Origin: Salipiger sp. CCB-MM3
Lineage (GTDB): Bacteria; Pseudomonadota; Alphaproteobacteria; Rhodobacterales; Rhodobacteraceae
DNA length: 64,000 nt
NCBI RefSeq assembly: GCF_001687105.1
Contig: NZ_CP014595.1
Location: 1,697,001-1,761,000, forward strand
Direction of reading: 5' to 3'
The translations under genes and the position numbers were made by a program. Shown here in pieces: positions 46,820 to 55,475 of the stretch (its first letter is position 1; each line of letters begins with the position of its first letter). Below the pieces are notes generated by a model that was given only the letters and a program-made list of their open reading frames with translations, ran no database searches and had not been told where the DNA came from.

Positions 46820-48157
46820 TCAGCCCTTGGAGAATTCGGGGTAGGCTTCCATCCCGAGCTCGGCCATGTCGAGACCGTTGATCTCGTCTTCTTCCGAGAC
46901 GCGGATGCCGAAGATCATCTTGAGGATGAACCACAGGACCAGCGAGACCACGAAGGTGAAGACGCCGACCACGACGATGCCGTAGATCTGGGTGCCGAAG
47001 GATGCGTCACCGTTGGTGAAGGCAACCGCGATGGTGCCCCAGATGCCGCAGACAAGGTGCACCGGGATGGCGCCGACCACGTCGTCGATCTTCAGCTTGT
47101 CGAGGAACGGCACTGCGAAGACCACGAGGATGCCGCCGATCATGCCGATGATGGTTGCCGAACCCAGCGTCGGGGTGAGCGGCTCTGCGGTGATCGACAC
47201 GAGGCCGGCCAGCGCGCCGTTCAGCACCATGGTGAGGTCGGGCTTCTTGTAGAGAAGCTGGGTGACGATCATCGCTGCGACCGAACCGCCGGCTGCTGCC
47301 GCGTTGGTGTTGGCGAAGATGCGCGAGACGTCAGCCACGTCGCCCACGGTGCCCATTGCCAGCTGCGAGCCGCCGTTGAAGCCGAACCAGCCGAGCCACA
47401 GGATGAACGTGCCGAGGGTTGCGAGCGCCAGGTTGGAGCCCGGGAACGGGGTCACGCGGCCATCTTTGTATTTACCGATACGCGGGCCAAGAACGATGGC
47501 ACCAGCCAGAGCAGCCCAGCCACCGCAGGAGTGCACGACGGTCGAGCCAGCGAAGTCGAGGAAGCCAGCGGCGTCGAGGAAACCGCCGCCCCACTTCCAG
47601 GAAGCCTGCAGCGGGTAGATGATCGAGGTCAGGATGACGGTGAAGATCAGGAACGGCCACAGCTTGATACGCTCGGCCAGTGCGCCCGAAACGATCGAGG
47701 CGGTGGCGGCGCAGAACATCAGCTGGAAGAAGAAGTCCGAACCGGTGGAGGCATAGCCGTAATCGTCAGCCGCGTCGGCGGTCACGCCAACGGCTTCAAG
47801 AACGCCCGGGCCCCAGACGCCCGACAGCACGCCTTGGACCGACCAGGTGCCGAGCGGGTACATCAGGTTGTAGCCGATCAGGTAGTAGAAGATCGAAGCG
47901 AGCGAGAAGAGGGTGACGTTCTTCATCAGCTGCATGGTGACGTTCTTGGAGCGCACCAGGCCGGCTTCGAGCATGGCAAAGCCCGCGGCCATGAAGAACA
48001 CCAGGAAGCCGCCCACGAGGAACAGCAGCGAGTTGAAGATGAACACCGAGTCGGTCGAGGCGTTGACCCCGGCCACAGGACCTTCGTCCTGAGCAAGGCC
48101 CAGGCTCGGCAGCGCGATCAGCGCGGCGACCGGAGCGAGCGTCTTGAGAAGTTTCAT
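46820..48157 (-). CDS. amtB: Ammonium transporter
   Basis: 445 residues. An N-terminal signal-like segment (MKLLKTLAPVAALIALPSLG) is followed by about 11 membrane helices. Family blocks include NVTMQLMKNV, DFAGSTVVHSCGGWAALAGA and the conserved HLVCGIWGTIAVAF. It is the channel for ammonium, gated by PII. It lies 36 bases after glnK on the same strand, the classical glnK-amtB operon. The C-terminal tail (DEINGLDMAELGMEAYPEF) is the PII-interacting region in E. coli AmtB. Confidence 0.95.
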   Translation of the reverse strand: MKLLKTLAPVAALIALPSLGLAQDEGPVAGVNASTDSVFIFNSLLFLVGGFLVFFMAAGFAMLEAGLVRSKNVTMQLMKNVTLFSLASIFYYLIGYNLMYPLGTWSVQGVLSGVWGPGVLEAVGVTADAADDYGYASTGSDFFFQLMFCAATASIVSGALAERIKLWPFLIFTVILTSIIYPLQASWKWGGGFLDAAGFLDFAGSTVVHSCGGWAALAGAIVLGPRIGKYKDGRVTPFPGSNLALATLGTFILWLGWFGFNGGSQLAMGTVGDVADVSRIFANTNAAAAGGSVAAMIVTQLLYKKPDLTMVLNGALAGLVSITAEPLTPTLGSATIIGMIGGILVVFAVPFLDKLKIDDVVGAIPVHLVCGIWGTIAVAFTNGDASFGTQIYGIVVVGVFTFVVSLVLWFILKMIFGIRVSEEDEINGLDMAELGMEAYPEFSKG

Positions 48158-48193
48158 GTCTTGTTTGTCCCTATCTATCGTTCCGCGATCGGC

Positions 48194-48532
48194 TCAGAGA
48201 GCGTCCGCGTTGGTCTCGCCGGTCCGCACGCGCACGGCTTGCTGAACGTCGAGCACGAAAATCTTGCCGTCACCGATCTTGCCGGTCTGGGCGGTGCTGG
48301 TGATCGTTTCGACAACCTGGTCGGCCATGGAGCCGGCGACCACGATCTCGAGTTTGATCTTCGGAACGAAGTTCACCGCATATTCAGCGCCGCGATAGAT
48401 TTCGGTATGACCGGACTGCGAGCCGAAGCCTTTGATTTCCGTGACCATCATGCCGCGCACGCCGATTGCGGTGAGCGCCTCGCGCACCTCCTCGAGCTTG
48501 AACGGCTTGATCGTTGCAATGATCAGTTTCAC
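48194..48532 (-). CDS. glnK: Nitrogen regulatory protein PII
   Basis: 112 residues, the exact PII length, starting at GTG 48532 (VKLIIATIKPFKLEEVREAL). The uridylylated T-loop tyrosine is Y51 in IYRGAEYAVNF. The BATP/2-oxoglutarate loop (GKIGDGKIFV) is intact. It senses ATP/ADP, 2-oxoglutarate and glutamine state and controls AmtB and, in these bacteria, NtrB. Located directly upstream of amtB. No strong NtrC/sigma-54 site was recognised in the upstream region. Confidence 0.95.
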   Translation of the reverse strand: MKLIIATIKPFKLEEVREALTAIGVRGMMVTEIKGFGSQSGHTEIYRGAEYAVNFVPKIKLEIVVAGSMADQVVETITSTAQTGKIGDGKIFVLDVQQAVRVRTGETNADAL

Positions 48533-48807
48533 CTTGGTCCCTTTCGGTTCTTGCGGAATGTCGGGACACTCCGCCTCTCCTCGTTTGTGCATGGGCAGAA
48601 AGCCGCTGCCCGCCCGCCATTGGAAGGGAAAGCCCCTTGCAATGGGTCGAACGTGCTCCCAAGGAGATCACAAAATGGGCAGAAGATCTGCATTTGATTA
48701 AAAAATGGCTCTTTTAAAAAGACAAATATGTGACCGTTTCCCGGTCAACATCGGGCTGCAAACCCGTTATCCTCCGCCAAAACAAACGACAGGCCGGGCA
48801 AAGCGAA

Positions 48808-51006
48808 ATGAGTGATTCAGGGCGTGGCAAGGGCCGCTTGGTGGCCGACCGCCGCTATCCCAGGGCAAGCCAGAAATCCACGACAAAGCCGCAGGGCCGC
48901 AAGGCCTCTGGTGGCGGTGCAGGCGGTGGCGGCCCGTCCCGGCCCCGCAAAACCGCGCGCAAGCCCGCCCGCAAACCGGCGAAGAAGAGGAATTTTCTGG
49001 TGGCTTTCGTGCTTGGCACCTTCTCGTGGATCCTGCGCATCTTCTGGCGCATCACCTGGCGCGTGACGGCTGTCGTCGCGCTGATGCTGGCGCTTGGGGT
49101 GGGCTTTTTCTACACCCAACTGCCGCCGGTGACCGATCTGCTGGACGGGCGTGCGCGCGGCTCTGTGACGCTGATCGACCGCAATGGCGCGATCTTCGCG
49201 TGGCGCGGCGATCAGTTCGGCGGTGCGGTGACGGCAAGCAGTGTCTCCAAGCACCTCAAGAACGCGGTGATCGCGACTGAGGACAAACGTTTCTACCACC
49301 ATTTCGGCGTCTCGCCGCGCGGCGTCGCCAGTGCCATCCGCATCAACCTTGCCGAGGGGCGCGGGCCGCTGTCGGGCCACGGCGGTTCGACCATCACGCA
49401 GCAGACCGCGAAACTGCTCTGCATCGGCGTCGAATATGATTCCGAGGTCTGGAAGTCCGAGGCGGATTATGTGGCCGACTGCCGCGAGTCCTCGCTGCTG
49501 CGCAAGGGCAAGGAAGCGCTCTACGCCATGGCGATGGAGCTGAAGTACACCAAGGACGAGATCCTCTCGATCTACCTCAACCGCGCCTATATGGGCGGCG
49601 GCGCCTATGGAGCCGAGGCCGCCGCAGAGCGCTACTTCGGGAAAAACGCCGCCACGCTGAACCCGCAGGAATCGGCGATGCTGGCCGGTCTGCTGACCGC
49701 GCCCTCCTCGCTGGCGCCGACCAACGATCTCGAGCGCTCGCAGGCGCGCGCGGCAACCGTGCTGCGGCTGATGGAAGATCAGGGCTATCTCTCCGATGCG
49801 GAGGAAAAAGCGGCGCAGGCCAGCCCCGCGACCCTGTCCGAAGAGGCGCAGCGCAAGACCGGCGGCTACTTCGCCGATTGGGTGATGTCGACCGGTCCCG
49901 AGTATTTCACCCGCGACACGATGGAAGATGTGGTGATCCGCACCACGCTCGATCCCAAGCTGCAGCAGGCCGCAGAAGACGCGATGAACTCGGTCTATGA
50001 AAGCAAGGTCAAGGAAGGCTCGAAGGCGCAGGCGGCGATTGTCGTCATGTCCTCGGACGGTGCGGTGCGGGCGATGGTCGGCGGGCGCAAGACCGGCGTG
50101 TCGGGCGTGTTCAACCGCGCCACGCAGGCCAAGCGGCAGACCGGCTCGGCGTTCAAGCCCTTCGTCTACGCCACCGCGCTGGAACTGGGCTATTCGCCTT
50201 ATGACACGGTGGTCGACGAGCCCTTCTGCATGAATGTGCCGGGCTCGGGGCAATGGTGCCCGCAGAACTACTCGAAGACCTATAAGGGCCGCGTCACCCT
50301 GACGACCGCGCTGGCGCATTCGCTGAACATTCCGGCGGTGAAAATCTCCGAGGCGGTGGGCCGCGATCTGGTGCATAAGGTCGCCACCGACTTCGGCATC
50401 AAATCCGAGCTCAACGACGGCCCGGCGATGGCGCTCGGCACCTCCGAAGCCTCGCTGCTCGAGATGACCGGAGCCTATGCGGGCATCCTCAATGGCGGCT
50501 CGGCGGTGACGCCTTACGGCCTCGTCGATCTGCGCCTGAAGGGTGAGGACGAGGTGCTGATGGGCACCGGTGGCGGTATCCGCGAGCGGGTGATCCAGTC
50601 CGAGGCGGCAGGCCAGCTTGTGTGGATGATGGAGCATGTGGTCTCCGAAGGCACCGGCGGGCGGGCAAAGCTGCCCGACCGCGAGGTTGCGGGCAAGACC
50701 GGCACCTCCAACGATGCCCGCGACGCATGGTTCATCGGCTTCACCTCCGATTATGTGGTCGGCGTGTGGATGGGCAATGACGACAACTCGCCGCTGACCG
50801 GCGTCACTGGCGGCGGTCTGCCGGCGGAGATCTGGAGAGAGACGATGTTGCGGGTCACTGACGGCACCGAGGCCACGCCCCTGCCGGCCATCGCGCCTGC
50901 CGCACCGGAACCGGCGCAGCCGCAGGTGCAGCAGCGCCAGCCCGAGCGCCAGCGCCGCGACAACATCATCCAGCAGGTGATCCGCGATCTTCTGGGGGGC
51001 GGCTGA
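48808..51006 (+). CDS. Class A penicillin-binding protein (PBP1A-like)
   Basis: 732 residues. A basic, Lys/Arg/Pro-rich cytoplasmic tail (about 1-65) precedes one membrane segment (about 82-103). The GT51 transglycosylase has EDKRFYHHFGVSPRGVASAI and GGSTITQQTAKL. The transpeptidase has SxxK in TGSAFKPF, SxN in HSLN and KTGT in GKTGTSNDARDAW. It polymerises and crosslinks peptidoglycan. The ATG at 48808 is preferred over the frame opening at 48730. The 3' end is followed by two perfect palindromes. Confidence 0.94.
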   Translation: MSDSGRGKGRLVADRRYPRASQKSTTKPQGRKASGGGAGGGGPSRPRKTARKPARKPAKKRNFLVAFVLGTFSWILRIFWRITWRVTAVVALMLALGVGFFYTQLPPVTDLLDGRARGSVTLIDRNGAIFAWRGDQFGGAVTASSVSKHLKNAVIATEDKRFYHHFGVSPRGVASAIRINLAEGRGPLSGHGGSTITQQTAKLLCIGVEYDSEVWKSEADYVADCRESSLLRKGKEALYAMAMELKYTKDEILSIYLNRAYMGGGAYGAEAAAERYFGKNAATLNPQESAMLAGLLTAPSSLAPTNDLERSQARAATVLRLMEDQGYLSDAEEKAAQASPATLSEEAQRKTGGYFADWVMSTGPEYFTRDTMEDVVIRTTLDPKLQQAAEDAMNSVYESKVKEGSKAQAAIVVMSSDGAVRAMVGGRKTGVSGVFNRATQAKRQTGSAFKPFVYATALELGYSPYDTVVDEPFCMNVPGSGQWCPQNYSKTYKGRVTLTTALAHSLNIPAVKISEAVGRDLVHKVATDFGIKSELNDGPAMALGTSEASLLEMTGAYAGILNGGSAVTPYGLVDLRLKGEDEVLMGTGGGIRERVIQSEAAGQLVWMMEHVVSEGTGGRAKLPDREVAGKTGTSNDARDAWFIGFTSDYVVGVWMGNDDNSPLTGVTGGGLPAEIWRETMLRVTDGTEATPLPAIAPAAPEPAQPQVQQRQPERQRRDNIIQQVIRDLLGGG

Positions 51007-51020
51007 CCCCGTCACGGGCG

Positions 51021-51065
51021 GCAACTTCCTTCGAAGGAAGTTGCAAAAGCCTTCGAAGGCTTTTG
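51021..51065. terminator. Double perfect palindrome, probable terminator
   Basis: 51021-51044 is a 24-base perfect palindrome (GCAACTTCCT and its complement) and 51044-51065 is a second, 22-base one (CAAAAGCCTTC and its complement). Both have TTCGAA at the centre. The second ends in TTTT and can terminate in both directions. Placed 15 bases after the PBP gene. Confidence 0.7.
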
Positions 51066-51132
51066 GCGCGGGCTTGACCTGAGCGCCCGGCGCGGACATG
51101 AGAGGCGAAATCCCGCAAAAGGAGCCGCCCTC

Positions 51133-51864
51133 ATGTCCGCAGCCGTGTCCGATGACCGCCTGATCGTCGCCCTCGACGTGCCCAATGCCCTCGAGGGGTT
51201 GAAAATCGCCGAAGAGATCGGCGATGCCGTTTCCTTCTACAAGATCGGCCTCGGCATGCTCACCGGCGGCGGTCTGGCGCTGGCCAATGAGCTCAAGCAG
51301 GAGCACGGCAAACGCATCTTCCTCGACATGAAGTTCTTCGACATCGGCCAGACGGTGGAGAACGCGGTGCGCGGCATCGCGCAGTTCGACCTCGATTTCC
51401 TGACGGTCCACGGCGATCCGCATGTGGTGCGCGCTGCCAAGGAAGGCGCGGCGGGCTCGAATCTGAAGATCCTCGCGGTGACCATCCTGACCTCGCTGGA
51501 CCGCGCCGATCTGGATGACGGGCTGATGCAGAAGGGTGATGTGGCCGATCTGGTGGTGGAACGTGCCGCGCGGGCCTTCGAGGCCGGAGCCGACGGCATC
51601 ATCGCCTCGCCCATGGAAGCCGCCCGCATCCGCGCGCTTCCCGAGGCCGAGGGCCGCCTCATCGTCACCCCCGGTGTGCGCCCCGCAGGTGCCGCAGACG
51701 ACGATCAGAAGCGCATCGCTACGCCCGCCAGCGCCATCGCCGCCGGGGTCGACCACATCGTCGTAGGCCGTCCGGTTTGGCGCGCGCCCTCGCCGCGCGA
51801 TGCCGCGCTGGCGATCAACGTCGAACTGGCATCGCCGCAGGCGCAGCGCCCGAACAAGGGCTGA
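51133..51864 (+). CDS. pyrF: Orotidine 5'-phosphate decarboxylase
   Basis: 243 residues. Catalytic lysine and aspartates in FLDMKFFDIGQTVENAV; phosphate-binding IVTPGVRPAGA and HIVVGRPV. It makes UMP. GGAG lies 8 bases before the ATG. It stands alone between the palindromes and the trpS attenuator. Confidence 0.96.
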   Translation: MSAAVSDDRLIVALDVPNALEGLKIAEEIGDAVSFYKIGLGMLTGGGLALANELKQEHGKRIFLDMKFFDIGQTVENAVRGIAQFDLDFLTVHGDPHVVRAAKEGAAGSNLKILAVTILTSLDRADLDDGLMQKGDVADLVVERAARAFEAGADGIIASPMEAARIRALPEAEGRLIVTPGVRPAGAADDDQKRIATPASAIAAGVDHIVVGRPVWRAPSPRDAALAINVELASPQAQRPNKG

Positions 51865-51904
51865 AAGGCTTGATCTGCGGCGCGCGCGGGGCTAGGCAGT
51901 CTGC

Positions 51905-51949
51905 ATGACACGTCCGATGCCCCTTGCGAACCTTTGGTGGCCCGCCTGA
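51905..51949 (+). CDS. Trp leader peptide of trpS
   Basis: 14 codons from ATG 51905 (MTRPMPLANLWWPA), or 10 from the in-frame ATG at 51917 (MPLANLWWPA). It contains tandem Trp codons (51935-51940), followed by CCC GCC TGA. TAGGCAG precedes the first ATG. Directly downstream are four GC-rich segments capable of attenuator pairings and a terminator ahead of trpS. This is the classical architecture of a tryptophan attenuator. Confidence 0.8.
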   Translation: MTRPMPLANLWWPA

Positions 51950-52008
51950 CATAGGCGGCCGGACTTCTCATGTTTTTCAAACAGGCCGCCGCATCGGGCG
52001 GCCTTTTT
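51939..52008 (+). promoter_or_regulatory. Tryptophan attenuator upstream of trpS
   Basis: Segment 1 GGCCCGCC (51939-51946) overlaps the second Trp codon. Segment 2 GGCGGCC is 51954-51960, segment 3 GGCCGCC 51984-51990 and segment 4 GGCGGCC 51997-52003. Segments 2 and 3 pair perfectly (antiterminator), as do 3 and 4 (terminator), with CTTTTT at 52003-52008. Segment 1 pairs with 2 when the ribosome is absent. A ribosome stalled at Trp leaves segment 2 free, so trpS should be read when charged tRNA-Trp is low. Confidence 0.85.
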
Positions 52009-52069
52009 GATGTAACACACTCCATCAAGACACCCATGCGGCGACCTCCTGTTCCACACGGAGACCCAC

Positions 52070-53116
52070 ATGGACCAGACCACACTGACCCGCCCCGAGG
52101 CGGACACGCCCGCCAAGGCAAAACCCGTCATCCTCACCGGGGACCGCACCACCGGCCCGCTGCACATCGGGCATTATGCAGGCTCGCTGAAAAACCGGCT
52201 GGCGCTGCAGAACAGCCACCGGCAGTTCCTGCTGCTGGCCGACACGCAGGCGCTCACCGACAATGCCCATGACATCGGCAAGGTGCGGCGCAACGTGCTG
52301 GAGGTGGCCTGCGACTACCTTGCAGTGGGCATCGACCCGGCCAAGACCACGATCTGCCTGCAATCCCATCTGCCCGCGCTGGCCGAGCTGTCGATGCTCT
52401 ATCTCAACTTCGTCACCGTCGCCCGGCTCGAGCGCAACCCGACGATCAAGGACGAGATCCGCGCCCGCGGCTTCGGGCGCGACATTCCCGCGGGCTTTCT
52501 GTGCTACCCCGCCGCGCAGGCCGCCGACATCACCGCCTTCAAGGCCACCGTCGTGCCGGTGGGCGAGGATCAGGCACCGCTGATCGAACAGTGCAACGAG
52601 GTGGTGCGGCGGGTGAACGGCGCGGCGGGCCGCATGGTGCTGCCCGAAGCGCAGGCGCTGATCCCCGAGGCCGGGCGGCTTCCGGGCATCGACGGGCGCG
52701 CCAAGATGAGCAAGTCGGGCGGCAATGCGATCCCCCTCTCGGCCTCGGAAGATGAGATCAGCCGGGCGGTGCGCGCGATGTTCACCGATCCCGATCACCT
52801 GCGCGTCGAAGACCCGGGCCGGGTCGAGGGCAATGTGGTGTTCACCTATCTCGACGCTTTCGACGAGGAGAAGGACGAGATCGCCGCGCTCAAGGAGCAT
52901 TACAGGCGCGGCGGGCTCGGGGATGCGGTGCTGAAACGGCGGCTCGAGGACATTCTTCAGGCGCTGCTGGCACCGATCCGCGCGCGGCGTGCCGAGGCGG
53001 CCTCGGACCCGGCGCAGGTGCATCGGATCATCGCCGAGGGCACCCAGACCGCCCGCGAGGTCACCGAGGCGACCAAGCGCGAGGTGATGGATGCGCTGGG
53101 GCTGTTCCGGTTGTGA
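52070..53116 (+). CDS. trpS: Tryptophan--tRNA ligase
   Basis: 348-residue class I synthetase. HIGH-type motif in [14 protein letters not shown] (near residue 33), KMSKS motif in [12 protein letters not shown] (near residue 212). It charges tRNA with tryptophan. A Trp-codon leader peptide and attenuator precede it, with GGAG before the ATG. Followed by the convergent NfeD gene. Confidence 0.96.
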   Translation: MDQTTLTRPEADTPAKAKPVILTGDRTTGPLHIGHYAGSLKNRLALQNSHRQFLLLADTQALTDNAHDIGKVRRNVLEVACDYLAVGIDPAKTTICLQSHLPALAELSMLYLNFVTVARLERNPTIKDEIRARGFGRDIPAGFLCYPAAQAADITAFKATVVPVGEDQAPLIEQCNEVVRRVNGAAGRMVLPEAQALIPEAGRLPGIDGRAKMSKSGGNAIPLSASEDEISRAVRAMFTDPDHLRVEDPGRVEGNVVFTYLDAFDEEKDEIAALKEHYRRGGLGDAVLKRRLEDILQALLAPIRARRAEAASDPAQVHRIIAEGTQTAREVTEATKREVMDALGLFRL

Positions 53117-53158
53117 TAGAGGGCTGTGCCGAAAGGGGGAGCGCCGCGGCGCTCTCCC

Positions 53159-53425
53159 TCAGTCCTCGTTGATGTCGCGCGTCCAGATTTTCGTCTGGCC
53201 CTTGCGCACGCCCATGAAGCGGCGCAGCAGCGCCCAGGCGATCAGCGCGACAACGGCGCAGATCAGCAGCAGCATCGGCCAGCCGGTGGAGAGGCCAAGC
53301 AGCAGCAGCACACCGACCACCGCCGCGCCTATGGCGAATCCGAGGAACACATAGGCCGGGCTCACCACTTCGAGCACCAGCAGCACCACCGCTGCCGCCA
53401 GCCAGACCCACCAGAGCTGGATCAT
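53159..53425 (-). CDS. Short NfeD-family membrane protein
   Basis: 88 residues: two hydrophobic segments (about 5-22 and 27-68) and a short soluble tail without the full OB-fold domain of long NfeD. These proteins partner with SPFH/stomatin proteins in membrane quality control. Its ATG overlaps the stop of the SPFH gene (ATGA at 53422-53425), supporting the pairing. Confidence 0.82.
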   Translation of the reverse strand: MIQLWWVWLAAAVVLLVLEVVSPAYVFLGFAIGAAVVGVLLLLGLSTGWPMLLLICAVVALIAWALLRRFMGVRKGQTKIWTRDINED

Positions 53426-54318
53426 GGCTTGCGTCCGGTGAGCAGGGTGAAGGCGTCGGCGAAAGCGTCGAGCGCATTGGAGGGCAGCACGATGGTCTGC
53501 TTGCCGTCGCCCTGTCCGAGCGCCACCAGCGCCTCGACCTGCTTGAGCGCCACCTGATATTGCGCCGCCTCGAGGCCGTTCTGTGCGATCGCCTCGGCCA
53601 CCACCTGCGTCGCATAGGCCTCGGCATCGGCCGAGATACGGCGGGCCTTGGCGGTCTGCTCGGCGGCATAGAGATCGGCGTCGGCGGCCAGTTCGACCGC
53701 GCGCTTGCGGCCCTCGGCCTCGGTGACCTGCGCGCGGCGGGCGCGCTCGGCGTTGAGCTGCTGCAACATGGCGTCGCGGGTCTGCTGGTCGAGGTTCACA
53801 TCGAGGATCTCGGCGCGGGTGACCTCGATGCCCCAGTCGTCCACGGCGTCCTCGACGTTGCCCTTGATGGTGGAAATCAGCGCGGCCCGGTTGGACTGCA
53901 CCTCATCAAGCTCCATCTTGCCAATCTCGGCGCGGACGATACCCGCGACGGTCGTGGCGATCGCGGCATCCACGTCGCGGATGCGGTAGACGGTCTTTTC
54001 CGGCTCGAGGATGCGGTAGAACACCGAGGTCTCCACTTCGACCAGAACGTTGTCGGCGGTGATCGCATCCTGATTGGCGTTAGGCAGCTGGCGCTCGAGG
54101 ATCGAGACCTTATGGGCGATGCGATCCAGAAACGGCACGATGAAGTTGATCCCCGGCCCAAGCACCGCGCGCAGCCGCCCGAAGCGTTCGACCACATGTT
54201 TCTCGGACTGCGGCACGATCCGCACGCCCAGCACGATGCACAGGATCACGAAGCCGGCGAGCAGCAGGATCACGAGGTTGCCCCCGAGCAGGTCGAGTAT
54301 CACATCTTCCGCAGTCAT
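53422..54318 (-). CDS. SPFH/Band 7 (stomatin-like, QmcA-type) protein
   Basis: 298 residues. One N-terminal membrane segment (LVILLLAGFVILCIVLGVRI, about 12-31), then the SPFH domain (PQSEKHVVERFGRLRAVLGPGINFIVPF) and a coiled-coil with repeated Ala/Glu (ERARRAQVTEAEGRKRAVELA). Members form oligomeric membrane rings. Operon with the NfeD gene. ATG at 54318 (TTG at 54321 in frame). Confidence 0.9.
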   Translation of the reverse strand: MTAEDVILDLLGGNLVILLLAGFVILCIVLGVRIVPQSEKHVVERFGRLRAVLGPGINFIVPFLDRIAHKVSILERQLPNANQDAITADNVLVEVETSVFYRILEPEKTVYRIRDVDAAIATTVAGIVRAEIGKMELDEVQSNRAALISTIKGNVEDAVDDWGIEVTRAEILDVNLDQQTRDAMLQQLNAERARRAQVTEAEGRKRAVELAADADLYAAEQTAKARRISADAEAYATQVVAEAIAQNGLEAAQYQVALKQVEALVALGQGDGKQTIVLPSNALDAFADAFTLLTGRKP

Positions 54319-54370
54319 CAATTTTCCCCATCCCCTAGAGGCGCGCTGGCGCTGGATCCCATCCCGTGGC

Positions 54371-54433
54371 AGGGGGCGCTGCCCCCTCGGCGCATGCGCG
54401 CCTCACCCCCGGCGTATTTTCAAAGAGAAGAAG
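54371..54433 (-). repeat. Dispersed intergenic element, copy 5 (long, inverted)
   Basis: On the minus strand: CTTCTCTTTGAAAATACGCC, then GGGGGTGAG, a GC-rich part and a closing hairpin GGGGGC-AGC-GCCCCC (54372-54386). Same layout as the copy at 37669-37727. Located in the 282-base region between the SPFH gene and the gene at 54601. Confidence 0.65.
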
Positions 54434-54600
54434 GGGCTTGGGGAAATTATGCCCGCAGCTTGACGCGGCGGGAAGCGATTTTGGGCGAAGCATTTCGAGG
54501 TGTCGCGTTCGCGCCTCACGCGGCTGTGTAAAGCGCAAAATAGGCGCGATGGAACTGTCTGGCGAATTGTGACGTTTTACCCACAATCAGGAGACAAGCC

Positions 54601-54909
54601 ATGACCGAGATGACCACGCAGATCGGCGAAATGCGCTACAACGCCGCCGAAGGACAGTTCGAAGCCCTCGTGACCTTTCACACCGACGCGGGTCGGCTGC
54701 GCGTTGCCAGCAGTTTCGCCGCCCCGGTGACCACCCAGCCCGATGCCGCCGAGCGCGTGCTGGTCTCGCGCGCCCTTGCGTCGCTCGACCAAGACGGCAC
54801 GCTGCAGGCGCGCACCATGCCGCTGCCGTCGGAGCGCGTGCGGCGCACCCGTGCCGCCGTTGCCGAACGCCGGGGCTTGGGCTGGCTGTCGCTGTTCCGC
54901 GCGGCCTGA
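54601..54909 (+). CDS. Hypothetical protein
   Basis: 102 residues from the ATG at 54601, with AGGAG 7 bases upstream. The start (MTEMTTQIGEMRYNAAEGQFEALVTF) suggests a small beta-rich domain; the C-terminal third is basic (SERVRRTRAAVAERRG). No motif, signal or membrane span recognised. It is flanked by the dispersed element and a convergent Nudix gene. Good start signal supports a real gene; function unknown. Confidence 0.6.
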   Translation: MTEMTTQIGEMRYNAAEGQFEALVTFHTDAGRLRVASSFAAPVTTQPDAAERVLVSRALASLDQDGTLQARTMPLPSERVRRTRAAVAERRGLGWLSLFRAA

Positions 54910-54934
54910 GCGCATTCGGCGCGCTGGCGCGGCC

Positions 54935-55372
54935 TTAGCCCGCCGCGCTTTGCAGGATCGACAGGTAGTCGCGCAGCACCGTGCGGAAATGCGGGATCGC
55001 ATCCTCGCGGGCGGCGAATTCTTCGGCCGCCATCATTTCCCAGCCTTCGCCCTCGCCGCCCCAGACGACATTGTCGATACGTTCGGCGGGCAGATGGGCG
55101 GCGTAATACCACAGCCCGTCGCGGAAATGCTCCCATGTGAGCGAGTCTGGCGTCAGCGTCAGGCCCACCTCTTCGGTGGTCTCGCGCAGGGCGCATTCGG
55201 CGGGGGTCTCTCCGGGCTCGCGCGCGCCGCCGGGGAAATCGAGATAGCCGGGCCAGGGAATGCCCTCGGTGTGGTCGCGGCGCAGGATCAGCAGGTCGTC
55301 ACCCAGAAATAGGATCAGCTTGGCGCCCCTGAAGTCGTCTCTGCTGGGGTCTTTCGCCGGTTCGGTGCTCAT
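54935..55372 (-). CDS. Nudix hydrolase
   Basis: 145 residues. A complete Nudix box G-x5-E-x7-REUxEExGU is visible as GGAREPGETPAECALRETTE followed by EVGL (residues about 49-72). The substrate is probably a nucleoside diphosphate derivative; MutT-like or others cannot be told apart. Start at 55372 (MSTEPAKDPSRDDFRGAKLI). Confidence 0.87.
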   Translation of the reverse strand: MSTEPAKDPSRDDFRGAKLILFLGDDLLILRRDHTEGIPWPGYLDFPGGAREPGETPAECALRETTEEVGLTLTPDSLTWEHFRDGLWYYAAHLPAERIDNVVWGGEGEGWEMMAAEEFAAREDAIPHFRTVLRDYLSILQSAAG

Positions 55373-55475
55373 CAAAAAATCGCCTTTCGCAAATCCTGTA
55401 CTGGTGACTGTGGCAGCCGCCCGGGAAGCTATTCTATAGTTCCCCCGTAGCATCTTCACATCGAAAGATCCCCCC

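Noticed and set aside
48533..48807. Sigma-54/NtrC site for glnK
   Set aside because: No TGGCAC/TTGCA-like pair at the proper distance was seen, although control by NtrC is expected in this family.
48817..51756. 979-codon minus frame opposite the PBP and pyrF
   Set aside because: Spans two genes on the other strand with full catalytic motifs; a composition artefact.
55400..55475. LexA-type SOS box before dinB
   Set aside because: One GTTC is present but not a second one at the spacing expected for alphaproteobacterial LexA.
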